A stretch of 64,000 nucleotides of DNA. Origin: Cinnamomum chago (lineage: Eukaryota > Streptophyta > Magnoliopsida > Laurales > Lauraceae). The notes under the pieces were generated by a model. That model made no database searches, had not been told where the DNA came from, and worked only from the letters and a program-made list of their open reading frames with translations. Made by a program: the position numbers and the translations under genes. Location: contig CP142460.1 of the NCBI GenBank assembly GCA_038049695.1, positions 36,800,001 to 36,864,000 on the forward strand, read 5' to 3'. This document shows positions 32,301 through 44,022 of the stretch, in pieces (within the stretch, counting starts at the first letter, position 1; each line of letters starts with the position of its first letter).

Positions 32301-33338
32301 ACTCTCTTTCTCATCTTTTCTCTCTTCTTTTCATTTATTTACTTAAATTTGAATTATTTGCTTCTTTTTGTTTTGCAAAAATATATCGATGTGTTACAGT
32401 TTTATGATGTGGTTATAATGAGATGGAATGAATCGAATGTTAGGTTTATGTATGGCACTAAAATTGTTTCATTTGTAAGAATTTTTTTGTTTTTTTTTGT
32501 AAAGGTTACATTTGTCTCAGTTTTATATTCAAACAATAATTCAACATATTCATCTATTTGAATGGTGGAAAGTGAATGACGTATGACACAGTACGTGAGT
32601 TGTGAGAAATGTTTTTCATATTTCCTTGCTTTCTGTAGTGAAGATTTTGGGTTACTTAGCCCCCTTAGTTGGAAACTTGTGATAAAAAAAAAGACTATGC
32701 TCCTGTATATATAGTTCTGCCCTTCAGTCAACTGAAAAGTGAAAACATTTTGTTAAAATATCTAATATGTCAGCATCTCTCCAAGGCATGAGAGAGCTCT
32801 GACAAAATTGTTATGCAATTCTTTAGTTTTATTTTCTTTGTGATTGAAGGAGATGGAAGTCTGAGCATGCAAGTGCAGGACATCTTGGGTAGGTCAGCTA
32901 CCTGTAGTACTGGGGCACGCGAGCAGAGAGACCACCTGTAGGTCTCCCATTTTTATTAATCCCCTGCAAAACACCAATAGATATTCTCATTTATCTCCCT
33001 TTTCTTCTCTTGTAAACTTTATCTTTCTTTTGGTTTCTTCTCTTGTAAAACACCAATAGATTACCCCTGATGGTTAAAATAATGATTTATACACTAGGAA
33101 CTGAGAAAAGGCACTTCATTTGAAGAAATTGCATGTGTCAGGGTCATTTTGAGAGGCCACCAAGTTTAAATGTTCTGTTTCTCTGTATCCTAGTATTATT
33201 TTACACATTTTCTCTACTTTGGGAGTTGCATTAACATTTCCTTAGATGTTTGCAATCGACAATCTAAGTGTGTTGTGATGTATGGACATACAATAGGCAT
33301 ATAAGTGTACTTGCTAAACACAAAACAATGTCAAGGAT
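32301..33338. other. Unassigned stretch
   Basis: AT-rich; no motif-bearing frame on either strand. It may be intron-like DNA of the element starting at 31006. I see nothing I can name. Confidence 0.35.
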
Positions 33339-33343
33339 AAAAC

Positions 33344-35274
33344 TGTTAGGGATTTTGTATTTGCAATTTGATGGATGCATTTTCACTTTAGCATCATTTG
33401 AATTTACACTCTTGCATTGTTTTAGAAAACCTTGAAATCTTGATTTTTACATGCATTGGTTTTTAGATTTGGAAAAGTACTTGTTTTATGCATGTTTTGT
33501 TTCTAAACTTGGATGCATTGGTTTTAGAATGCAAACTCTTTTGAAAACCTAATTCTTTGTGCATTATATTTGGAAAATCACTTTGTGAATTTAGGTTTGA
33601 GCCTTGCATACATTCATCACTTTCAGAATCAACTTTGTATGCATTTTCATTTGAAAAGAGTTTTTAGATTTCAAGCTAGCCTTTGGATTTAAAGTTTCGA
33701 ATCATTTTAGGCTTTGTGTGTTTCATGTTTTTAAACATCTTAGAATGACTTAAAACATGTTATCCAAGCTTGATTTAGTGGCCCAAAAATCCTCCCAAAG
33801 AAATACCTTCAAATGTGCAAAAGTTGGAAATTTTGCAAAAGGGGAGTGACCTGGCAGTGTCGCCGGTCGACCGAGACCTGCTTCCCGGTCGACCGGGACC
33901 ACTGTCGGTCGAGTGGACAGTTTCTGAACTGTATCATGCCAACGGTCAGAAATATGATCGTTGTACTTTCTCGGTCGACCGAGACCTGTGTCTAGGTCGA
34001 CCGAGGACTAGCCGTTGGGCATTTTTTGCTATAAAAATGAGTTCTTTCCTTTGTCCAAAGTTGGAGATTTTTAAGCCTTCTTTGAGGAGCTTTGAGACAA
34101 GACAAAGGGGAGGAACTAAGAGAGACCAAAGGGGTCATTAAGTGAAGCTTAAGCTTGGATCAACTAAGTTAAATCTCCATGTAAGTTTTACTTTTAATTA
34201 ATCATTTGTTATGTGCTTTATTTGAAACTTTGGAAAATGATTTCAAGCATGATAACAATGATATGTTGAATCCATTCTTCCCTTCATCTTTGATATTCAA
34301 GATTGGATTCATCACTTTGATTTCAACCCAAGTTTTGTTTTAAACTTTCTTATTCATGCTTAGCCTAAATCTTTGATTTCTTTTATTGCATGATTATTTC
34401 ACTTGGTTGAAACTTCCCTTGTTGTATTCATTCATTTAATCTTTAGTCAAATTAGTTTAGAAAACAACATTGCACATGCATCACTTGATTAGGCTTAAAC
34501 ACTTTCATACAACTTGTGATCTTTAGATTTTCATATCATTCACAAGTGTGTAATTGTTCAAGTGATTTGCATAGAACTTCAATCATATCTTTTTGTGCCT
34601 TAAACTTTCAAATTGCATTAAGCATAAATTGATTGAGCTTACTTTTAAACTTGATTGAAGTTTTCACATACACACTTCATAAGCATACATCTTTGCATTT
34701 CTTTGAGTGTTTGTGTGAGTTAGTTTTCATTTTCATATCCGCCTATTTAGAGGCAAATTTATTTGAGCTTAAATTGTATCTCTTAGAGTGATCTTTTGTG
34801 AAGACACTTTCTTAGAGAAATCTTTATCTTGTAAGGTTATTGCTTAGCCTAAGAAAAGCATTGTGTAAAGGTTATTGCTTAGCCTAAGAAAAGCATCTTG
34901 TGTAAGGGTTATTGCTTAGCCTTGAAAAGCATCTTGTAAAGGTTGTTGTTGAGCCTAGAAAAACAACTTTGTATAGGTTATTGCTTAGCCTTTGAAAAAG
35001 CATAAATAATGGAAATCCGGTGGGGTGTTGGATGCACAAGCCGGTAGTGGATGTAGGCACGTTGGCCGAACCACTATAAATATTGTGTTGTGGTGATTGC
35101 TTTTGTGATGATTGTTTTATTAGCTTCCGCATATTGTTTGATTAAATCATCACATGTGACTAGTTTTTGTTAAGAAGTTAAAATTGGTTTAAATTGGTCA
35201 CAATTGTAGCTCACCCTATTCACCACCCCCCCCCCCCCCCCCCCCCTCTAGGGTTAGGATCCCAAGGACTTTCA
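33344..35274 (+). mobile_element. Solo LTR of the LARD superfamily (TSD AAAAC)
   Basis: 1931 bp from TGTTAGGGATTTTG to GGACTTTCA, flanked by AAAAC at 33339-33343 and 35275-35279. It follows the LARD-like LTR from end to end but is clearly diverged: a GGTCGACC cassette (33858-34010), a TATA box near 34030, nested hairpins (34477-34661), GGTTATTGCTTAGCC tandem units (34837-35005) and a run of about 22 C near 35225-35246. A single copy without interior means LTR-LTR recombination. Confidence 0.93.
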
Positions 35275-35279
35275 AAAAC

Positions 35280-36445
35280 CAAAACCCCAACATCAAACAA
35301 ACAGGAACATGCATTCCCACACCAACATGGTTGAAAAGTGTCTAGTCATGTGCCTTTTCTAGACTTTGGAGCCTAAAAAATGAAAAGATTCTACTCTCAC
35401 AGTACTTGATAAAATAGCTTTTATAGTATCACAGAAATTTAGCATATATTGTATTTATGTTTGATATTCCCCAATAGACACAACCCGGAAGCTAATGATA
35501 ATAGGATAATATTTTAAAAAACTGTCAGATGTCTTATTAGCTTGTAGTTGTTGGATCAAAAGAAGGGGGGTTTCTCTTTGAATCCCTATAGCATCTGTTG
35601 CTGCCGTTATCATTTACCAAAACTTGGAGGCTAGTTGGTTTGTTTTGTTCAAAGAGGAAATCTGGGTGTGAAAGAAGATAAAAGAGGGTCCATAATGATT
35701 TATGAAACAACTACAGCCAGTTTCTTTTGATTTTAGTGCTGATGAGAATTATGAATTAGGGTACTAGAGAATTTTTTAAGGGTAAGTTAAGTACTCACAC
35801 TCAAACTCAAGGGATTATCCCTAGTTGGTTTGTGGGAGGGAGATGCCTCACCAAAGTACCCGCAAAGTTCACTACTCAATTAGGAGAAGCTCAAGTAATT
35901 AAGAAGCAAACTTTTCCGTTACTTGGACTTCATTCTTTTTATAAAACAACTATGAATAGGGAACCAACAAAGAAGAAAAAAAATAAAGAATAAAGATTAA
36001 TTGTAGTTGCACCTGATTAAGGAAATTTAAAGGCTGCTGTGGTGAACATGATATTATGTTGTGCTCGACCGCAACCAGAGAAAATTAGGCTCGCACTATT
36101 GTCTAACGGAGAATATTCTATAGAGTCTTGGGTAAGTTATGAAGAAGGCAAGGATGTGTATGGACTTTAGTCTGAATTTAAATTAGATTACAAGGTTTGA
36201 ATTAGTTTTTAATAAGATTGGTGATTTGGGTTTCCTATTAGGCATGTGACTAGGTTTCTAGTACTTTTGTATATAGCTATTGGGCATTTCTCAATAAATT
36301 GACCACTGAGAATTTGTAGCTGGGTCCCTTTGCAAATACTCTAACATTAACTACTGAACTACTCAACATAACAAAAGATTGTAACAAATTCCCATTTTCT
36401 GTTCTCAAATTCAAGTACCACGAAAATCTTTTGAATTATAAAGAT
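35280..36445. other. Unassigned stretch left of the Tat element
   Basis: No gene recognised. 36160-36340 has a GTATATAGC box and a CAATAAATTG word reminiscent of an old LTR end, but no partner copy is visible. The last five bases, AAGAT, are the 5' half of the Tat target site. Confidence 0.35.
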
Positions 36446-37219
36446 TGTAAGTGTGTGGGCCAGTTCCTAGACGATATAGGCACTCACTTCAGATGCATGC
36501 ACCTCGGCACAAGCCTTGAATGCTGGCTGAGACCAGCTCTCCCGGCGCCACTTCTGCCGAATTCGATGGCACCTCGGTTGCTGCCGAAGTGGAAACGGTC
36601 GCCCGAAATGGGCCTGTTTCGCCACGGGCGGCATACGGTCACGTGGAAAGATGAGGGCGCGGCGATGGGACGGACACCATCCGGGCCGTCTATTCTCAAC
36701 ATGCTTCTGACAATCATGTTCAATGGCTGCGGCCGTATCAGGGCAGGGCCCAAGGAAGGGTCTGATGGGACCCCAGCCGCCAATAAGCCAAGACAAGGTC
36801 AGGCCCAACATGACCAGCATTTAATGCTATGTGGCCTGATTGGACCAGCATTTAATGAAGCATGGGCTAGGACGGACCCCCATCAATTGCTCTATGGGCT
36901 AGTGGGTCCCTAGCAGTCATGTCAGAGGCCCATTAGTTGACATCCCACCAGCCTCTCATATAAAGAGCCCGATGACCCAAAAAGAGGTATGCATATTCTC
37001 ATACATGCAACTATACTCTGTTTTTTCTTCTCCGATTAGCCACCTGCACTAACTTAAGCATCGGAGAGCCCTGCGCTACCCACGGCCAGGGTCCTTTGAC
37101 GTCTCCTTCTTCTTCTTCTTCCCTTTCAGGTCCCCAGGTCCAGCAGTTCTTTTTCTGGTCTTTTGGATAAGTCCCTTGAGGCACCTTTTAAACTTGTGAG
37201 TATATTTTTTGCACTTACA
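36446..37219 (+). repeat. 5' LTR of the Tat element (774 bp)
   Basis: The ends form a perfect 8-base inverted repeat, TGTAAGTG and CACTTACA. A TATA box lies at 36959-36965 (TATAAAG), preceded by GC-rich U3 with CpG-rich words. Open frames crossing it (for example 36431-36913) are not genes. Confidence 0.85.
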
Positions 37220-37221
37220 AT

Positions 37222-37238
37222 TGGCGTCGTCTGTGGGA
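37222..37238 (+). other. Primer-binding site of the Tat element
   Basis: TGGCGTCGTCTGTGGGA, two bases after the LTR end. Tat-lineage elements typically have a TGGCGCCGTCTGTGGGA-like site here, so one base may have changed from C to T. I do not assign the tRNA. Confidence 0.75.
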
Positions 37239-37268
37239 AAAACGATTTGCATAATCTTCCCTATCACC

Positions 37269-39387
37269 ATGACGAGGAGAGCTGCGAAAGGCGGAGAAAC
37301 ATCCAAGACAAGGCGGGCAGGACCATCCTCTGACCTCCTTCTTGCCAAGAAGAGGTCTGGGAAGCAACCAGTTGCAGAAGACGACGCCGAACGTGATCTC
37401 ATCCGGATCAACGTTCAGGAGCGTGACCTTCGCTCGAAGTCCGCTCTCCGGAGGGGAGATACTCAGCGACAGCCTGCAGGTCTCCTGACAGGTCAAAATC
37501 AGCGGAGCAAGTCTCCAGTGGTCGATGGACCACGTCCCTCTGATCAGATGGAGGATGCTGAAGATGCCGAGGACGAAGATTATAATCCCAATGATGACTT
37601 CGACTAGAGCGCAGAATGAAGCTATCAAAGAGAGGGACGCTCTGATCCACCAGCTCCAGCAGCAGCTGGAAAGAGCTACGAGTTCAGCAAGACATCAGCA
37701 GCACTCTCAACAGCAGCAGTCGCGGCAGCAGCAGCACTCGCAGCGACAGCACGAGAGGAGGATGTCTCGTGGCAGGCGCCCTAACTCCCCCGAGAAAGAC
37801 TTGAGGGACCATCTGAATGCGGAAAGGCGCGACCGAACTCGAGACGAAGGTTCGAGCACCAGCCGCAGCTACTCGAGGAAAGCGTCGAAGACCATTCCAG
37901 AGAGCAATTTTAACAGCCAGGAGTGGTTGGACGAGCGCATCAAGCAGACAGTCCAGCGCAACCTCGAGGTGGCCGGTCTCGCCCGAGACCAACGGGAGGC
38001 CTGCGAGACTGTTGATCTCGGTACATCCGCCTTCTCTCGCTACGTCAGGAGATACCCCTTGCCGAAGAAGTTCACCGTCCCGAGGTTCGTCACTTATGAC
38101 GGGGTCTCGGATCCAGCTGCGCATCTCAGGCACTTCTCCCAGAGGATGTCTGTGTGGGGAGATGAGGGTCATCTGAACTGTCGAGTCTTTTCCTCCAGTT
38201 TGGGTGACCTCCCCCTGAAGTGGTTCTGTGCGCTCCCGGAGGGGTCCATTTCGAGTTGGCAGCAGCTCCAGCAATCCTTCATGAAGAAGTTCCAGGCCTA
38301 CAGAATCCTGTCGAAAACAGATGTGGATATTATGGCTCTGAAGATGAAGCGAGAAGAGAACGTCACCCAGTTCGCAAAGCGGTTCTGGACGGTCTACAGC
38401 TAGATCGAGAATTCCAAGGATAAGGTTGCCATCTTCGCATTTCAGAATGCCTTGCTGCCAGACAGCGACCTTCGTAAAGATCTGGCCAGGAACCCGGTGT
38501 CGTCCATAGCGGCGCTCATGTCCATAGTCAATCGCTACATCGCCCAAGAGGACGACCAGGTTCGAGCTCGGGAGAACCATGGGGCCACACAGAAGGACCG
38601 AAGTGAAAAGCCCTCAAGGAAAGATAAGGGGTCGTCCCGAAGAGATGAGCCAGACAGACGCTGGGCGCCAACCAGTTCGGCGAGGGCTCAGGCGTTCACC
38701 TCGGCGAGAGGCAAGAGGCCCAGGCTGTCCGAGGAGGCATATCGGGCAGTTAACACGATCTTTAAGGAGCCTATCCACAAGATCATGTACAAGATTAAGT
38801 CTAGGCCATACTTCAGCTGGCCAGAGCCCATGAGAGGCGATTCTTCTTTCCGGGATCAGACCAAGTTTTGTGCGTACCACAAGGAGAGCGGCCACAAAAC
38901 TGAGGAATACAGGACACTGCGGTTGCATTTGGAAAAGCTTGTCCAGGAGGGACACCTGCATGAGTTCGTCAAGGCGGACACCAGGGCCGACACCCGAGCC
39001 CCGCGCCGAGACGAAAGAGGCCGCGATAGCGACGGGTCAGAGAAGATCATTAACATCATCCATTTAGCTCCCCCGCCCAAGGGGAGTAACCGAGCTCGTG
39101 TCGAGGCCAGACAGGCCTCTCACAGTAAGCAGGTCATGGCCGCCGAACTTGGCTCAGCTCTGAAGAGGGCTCGGAGGGAGCGGCCTGAAATCAGGTTCAC
39201 CGATGCAGACTTGGAAGGGGTACAGCTTCCCCACAACGACCCGCTGATCGTCACTCTGAAGTTTGATTGCTCTAAGCAAGGCGTGAAGGATTGCACCGTG
39301 AAGAAGGTCCTCGTCGACCCCGGCAACTCATCCGAGATCCTCTATTTTGATAGTTTCCGAAGGATGGGACTGACAGAGAAGGATCTG
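37269..39387 (+). pseudogene. gag: Tat gag (Gag and zinc knuckle), broken
   Basis: Starts MTRRAAKGG at 37269. That frame ends at TAG 37605-37607, while homology continues in the +1 frame from about 37590, so a frameshift lies there. A Gln-rich helix (LIHQLQQQLERA) precedes the capsid domain (YDGVSDPAAHLRHF, LKWFCALPEGSISSW, MKKFQAYR). TAG at 38401-38403 interrupts it and the frame resumes at once (IENSKDKVAIFAFQNALLPD). Near 38868 CAYHKESGHKTEEY resembles the Tat zinc knuckle with its last Cys replaced by Tyr. The protease motif VLVDPGNS follows near 39310. TAG at 39388-39390 ends the segment. It is not functional. Confidence 0.8.
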
Positions 39388-39390
39388 TAG

Positions 39391-40880
39391 GAGGCCCGAG
39401 TTCCCCTCATCGGCTTCAGCGCCAAGCCAGTATACCCCAAGGGAAAGGTGACGTTCAAGGTCGAGGCCGGTGGCGCGTCTATTGTGGCAACCTTCATGGT
39501 GGTTGACGCACCCTCGCCTTACAATGCTATAGTGGGCAGGTCTTGGCTCCATAGTCTGGAGGCAGTCCCTTCCACTCTCCACCAGAAGCTGAAATTTCCG
39601 TGGGGAGGAAAGAGTGGCCGAGTTGAAATCGTCACAGTCAGAGGAGATCAGCAGGCTGCCAAGCAATGTCTGACAGCTGTGGTATCCGGAGAGCGAAAGC
39701 CCAAGGAGGTTAATATGGCCGAGATGGAGAAGAAGCTAGATGAGGTCGGCCAGGACTCGGATAGCAAGAGCGTGGAGGACCTGACCAAAATCAGGATCGA
39801 CTCACAAGATCCAGAACGGTTCTTCCTGCTCGGCAGTCAGCTCGGGGAGCCAGAGAGGTTCGAACTGGTCCAGTTCCTGGTGCAGAACAAAGAAGCCTTC
39901 GCCTAGACGCCTCAAGAAATGCCCGGCATCGACCCGGAGGTAATATGCCATAAATTGGATGTGGACCCTAACTATAAACCGGTGATGCAGAGAGCCCGCA
40001 GGGCTGGGGTGCCACAAACCGAGGTTGTGGTCGAAGAGGTGGATAAACTGCTCGAGGCCGGCGCCATCAGAGAGGTCCAATACCCGACCTGGCTAGCCAA
40101 TACCGTGGTCGTCAAGAAGAAGACTGGCAAATGGAGGGCGTGCGTCGACTTTACCGACCTCAACAAGGCCTGTCCCAACGATAGCTTTCCCCTTCCAAAG
40201 ATCGATCAGATGATCGATGCCACAGCCGGACACGACAGAATGAGCTTCCTCGATGCATACCGTGGCTATCACCAGATACCACTGTTTGGGCCGGACGAAG
40301 AAAAGACAGCTTTCATCACACCCAGAGGCACGTACTGTTATAAGGTGATGCCGTTTGGGCTGAAGAATGCAGGAGCCACCTACCAGAGACTTGTAACCAA
40401 GATGTTCCATGATCAGCTCGGCAAGACCGTAGAGGTCTACATCGACGACATGGTGGTCAAGTCCAAGCAAACGCAGAACCATTTGGCAGACCTGACTGAA
40501 GTCTTCGCCACTCTGAAGAGGTTCAAGCTCAAGCTGAATGCCTCCAAGTGCGCCTTTGGTGTCGGTTCAGGCAAATTCTTGGGAAGCTTGGTCACACGCA
40601 GAGGGATTGAGGCAGATCCCGATCAGATCTCGGCTATCCTCAGAGTGCAAAGTCCCACCTCGGCGAAGGGGGTCCAGAAGCTCACCGGAATGGCTGTTGC
40701 GCTAAATCGTTCCATCAGCAGATCCTCAGATAAGGGCAGGCCTTTCTTTCAGCTTCTTAGGAAAAATTCTAAATTTCAATGGACGCCAGAATGTGACCAG
40801 GCCTTACAGGAGCATAAGGCCTATCTTTCTTCACCCCCCTCTACTGTCAACTCCGATTCACGGAGAGTTCTTGTATTTAT
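39391..40880 (+). pseudogene. pol: Tat protease tail and reverse transcriptase, broken
   Basis: Same frame as the capsid part. It begins in the protease C-terminus (PYNAIVGRSWLH near 39516), then meets TAG at 39904-39906, where Tat relatives have Trp. RT follows: [43 protein letters not shown] and the catalytic YIDDMVVKS (40438). The thumb and start of RNase H ([12 protein letters not shown]) follow, after which the frame is lost between about 40840 and 40900. The active-site Asp pair is intact, but the protein cannot be made whole. Confidence 0.85.
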
Positions 40881-40903
40881 ATCTAGCGGTCTAGGATCAT
40901 GCG

Positions 40904-41946
40904 GTGAGCTCGGTCCTCATCCGAGAAGAGGACAAGGTCCAAAAATCAATTTACTATACGAGCAAGACCCTCATTGATGCCGAGACCCGATATTTGCCAC
41001 TAGAGAAGCTCGCGCTGGCACTCGTTAGTGCCTCGCGGAAGCTCTCTCATTACTCTCAAACTCACACCATAGTGGTCGTCACGAAACATCCACTCAAATC
41101 TGTCTTTAGGAAAGCTGACTTTTCAGGAAGGATCTCCCGATGGGCTGTCGAACTAGGGAGTACGACATTCAGTATCAGCCCAGGACAGCGATCAAGGCCC
41201 AGGTTCTGGCGGATTTCCTTGCCGAGTTCAATTTGAGTTCGGCACCAACCCAACTCGGCACCGAACTGGGGGGCAGGGACCATGAGGCGCCCACTGGCTC
41301 TGAACAATCACAAGGCCAAGCCCTCGTCCCAGTTTGGAAAGTCTTCGTCGACAGATCTTCCACCTCGAGAAGAGCTGGAGCAGGAGTTGTTCTCCAATCG
41401 CCAGAAGGACTGGTCATCGAGCAGGCTCTGACCCTGGATTTCAAGGCGTCGAACAATGAAGCTGAGTACGAAGCCCTATTAGCCGGACTAAACAGCGCCA
41501 AAATCCTCGGAGCTCAACAGCTGGTGGTCTTCAGTGATTCACAGTTGGTGACCAACCAGCTAACTGGGGACTATCAAGCTCGCGACGACCGGATGGCCGC
41601 GTATTTAGCCCTGGCAAAGAAACTGCTTTCTCAGTTTCGGACGGCCGAAATCAAACAGATAGGCAGAGAATCAAACTCGCATGCAGATGCTCTTGCAAAT
41701 TTCGCCAGCGCTGTCGAAGCAGGAAGAAAAAGAAGCGTCGAAGTAGGATCGTTGGCCACGCCCAGCATTGAGCTCCATCCATCTCGGGAAGTGTTGTGCC
41801 TCGACCTCGGCCCGAGTTGGATGGACCCCATTATAGCGTACCTCAAGGACGACAAGGTACCCGAAGACAGTGGCGAGGCCCATAGAATCAGACTCAAAGC
41901 AGCCCGGTTCTGGTTGTCTCCCGAAGTCAAGCTCTACAGGAAGTAG
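40904..41946 (+). pseudogene. pol: Tat RNase H domains, broken
   Basis: 40904-41155 reads [20 protein letters not shown] and KHPLKSVFRKADFSGRISRW in one frame; homology then moves to another frame (YDIQYQPRTAIKAQVLADFL). A second RNase H of the type found in Tat elements follows: VFVDRSSTSRRAGAGVVL, NNEAEYEALLAGL, VFSDSQLVTNQL and ESNSHADALANF. The frame ends at TAG 41944-41946, from which integrase homology continues without shift. Confidence 0.82.
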
Positions 41947-43055
41947 TACTCAGGCCCGTATCTCCAGTGCGTTCATCCGAGCAAAGTCGAGGACCTTCTC
42001 TTCGAAATCCATGAAGGGATTTGCGGAAGCCACATCGGGGGAAGATCCCTAGCTTACCGGGCTATCAGCCAGGGTTACTGGTGGCCGTATATGCAGAAGG
42101 ATGCGCAGGTATACGCGAAAAAATGCGAGAAGTGTCAGAAATTCTCCCACTCTTTGCGTCAGCCAGCGCAAGACCTCAGTCCGCTTTCTAGCACCTGGCC
42201 ATTCGCCCAGTGGGGGCTCGACATAGTGGGACCACTCCACCGAACTCTAGGAAATAAAAGATGGTTGATAGTAGCCACGGATTACTTCACCAAATGGATC
42301 GAAGCGGAGCCGTTGTCCTCCATCACAGAGCAGGATTCCAAAAATTTCGTCTGGAAAAACATCGTCATGAGGTTCGGCATCCCCAGAGCATTGATCTAGG
42401 ACAACGGGACCCAGTTTGACTCCAACCTCTTCAGAAACTTCTGCCAGGAGCACGGCATCCGCAATCACTACGCTACCCCAGCCTACCCACAGAGCAATGG
42501 TCAGGCAAAAATTTCCAATAAAGTAATACTCGACGGGCTGAAGAAACGGCTTGACAGAGCCAAAGGAAGATGGGTAGAAGAGCTCCCGAGTGTCCTATGG
42601 GCCTACCGAACGACCCCACGGCGGTCCACGGCGGCGACACCTTTTTCCCTTGCCTACTGAATGGAGGTCGTCATCCCTTAGAAATCGGCCTCCCTACTCT
42701 AAGGTCCGAACTCTTCGACTAGGGCCGAAATGAGTCGCATCTAGCTGTGGAACTGGACCTAGCCGATGAGAGAAGAGAAGCAGCAGCAATTCGGCTTGCA
42801 GCCTATCAGCGGCAACTGGCCAGAGGCTATAACCAGAGAGTTAGGGAGAGGAAATTCTCAGTGGGAGAGCTGGTTCTTAAGAAGACACTCCCGGGGGACA
42901 AAGATCCAAATCAAGGCAAGCTGGCACCGAACTGGCACGGACCATTCAAAGTGACTTCCGTTGCTGGACAGTCAGCTTACAGGCTCGAGGATATGGAGGG
43001 CCAGCAGTTACCGAGACCATGGAACGCGTCTCACCTCAAGAAGTTCTATTTCTGA
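41947..43055 (+). pseudogene. pol: Tat integrase, broken
   Basis: The His/Cys finger is visible (HEGICGSHIGG, then CEKCQKF near 42125). Core motifs: WGLDIVGPL carries the first Asp. TAG at 42397-42399 sits just before DNGTQF, which carries the second Asp. The expected Glu after NGQA is Lys (AAA at 42508-42510), a G-to-A change that would abolish catalysis. Further stops follow at 42658-42660 and in 42660-42740. The C-terminal part (42747-43055) reads KFSVGELVLKK and LAPNWHGPFKV, ending in TGA. Confidence 0.83.
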
Positions 43056-43153
43056 TCTGAAAAACTTGTACTTTTTGTACTTAGAAGAATTCAATGAAAG
43101 GAGTTCAAATTCGAAAGAATGGGACATCCTGTGTCAGTGCTTCGGCCACGGCC

Positions 43154-43600
43154 AATGATGAGATCGTCTTGGGTCGGCTACGTGCCACCCAGGTGTGAAG
43201 CCTTTGGGCCAACGATGAGATCGTCTCGGGTCGGCTACGTGCCACCCAGGAGTGAAGCCTTCGGGCGAACGATGAGATCGTCTCGGGTCGGCTACATGCC
43301 ACCCAGGCGTGAAGCCCTCGGGCCAACGATGAGATCGTCTCGGGTCGGCTACGTGCCACCCAGGCGTGAAGCCTTCGGGCCAACGATGAGATCGTCTCGG
43401 GTCGGCTACGTGCCACCCAGGCGTGAAGCCTTCGGGCTAACGATGAGATCGCCTCGGGTCGGCTACATGCCACCCAGGCCTGAAGCCTCTAGGCCAATGA
43501 TGAGATCGCCTCGGGTCGGCTATGGGCCACCCGGACGTGAACCCTTACGGCCAACACACAAGGTCGTCTCGGGTCTGTCTGACCCCCAGGCGCAAAGCCT
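43154..43600 (+). repeat. 57-bp tandem repeat, about 7.5 units
   Basis: Unit starts near 43154, 43211, 43268, 43325, 43382, 43439, 43496 and 43553. Each unit contains GATGAGATCGTCTCGGGTCGG, a CTACGTGCCACCCAGG stretch and GTGAAGCC. Because 57 is a multiple of three, both strands stay open across it, producing repeat-only frames (43119-43742 plus, 43105-43473 minus). It lies between pol and the antisense gene, where Tat elements often carry tandem repeats. Confidence 0.9.
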
Positions 43601-44022
43601 TTATGGCCACTACCGAGACCGCCTTTATTCACCGATCCAGGCGCGATTCCACTTCGGCCAAATTTCACCTCATTTTACCGAATCGAATAACATCCTTAGG
43701 GCTGACAAAGGCCCCTCAGGTTTATATGTCACTCCTGACTAAGTCCTAAACTGGCTGGTCCACCTCTACCGAACTCGCATGCTCACGAGCAAAAAGTACA
43801 GAAAAATAACATCAAGTCACAGGCAGACGGATTCAAAAATGAAAAGCTGACATGAAGCAAATTGAGAAATTTCAGTCACAACTGCAAAAATTGCACATCC
43901 GACCATCACAAGGGACCCACAATGAAACAAAAGTTCGATTTCATTAATAGAGCCTTTTTTGTACAATATAATCTTTGCCAAAAGGCGATCCTTACAAAAA
44001 GTCCAAATCTTTACAAAAATAA
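43601..44022. other. Non-coding spacer after the tandem repeat
   Basis: No gene or repeat recognised. It lies between the repeat array and the stop codon of the antisense gene and probably holds the 3' UTR of that gene. Confidence 0.45.

Noticed and set aside
36431..36913. 160-codon frame and overlapping minus-strand frames
   Set aside because: They cross the Tat LTR start and TATA box region; GC-rich composition explains them.
37590..37607. Programmed frameshift between Tat gag segments
   Set aside because: Other stops and shifts occur throughout the element, so random decay is the simpler reading.
37684..38580. 298-codon minus-strand frame
   Set aside because: Antisense shadow of the Tat capsid domain; the plus strand carries the recognisable Gag motifs.
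36446..43055. Integrated pararetrovirus
   Set aside because: Integrase, LTRs with inverted ends and domain order are those of a Tat retrotransposon; no movement or coat protein motif seen.
43119..43742. 207-codon frame and its minus-strand counterpart
   Set aside because: Both are created by a 57-bp repeat whose length is a multiple of three; no protein motif.
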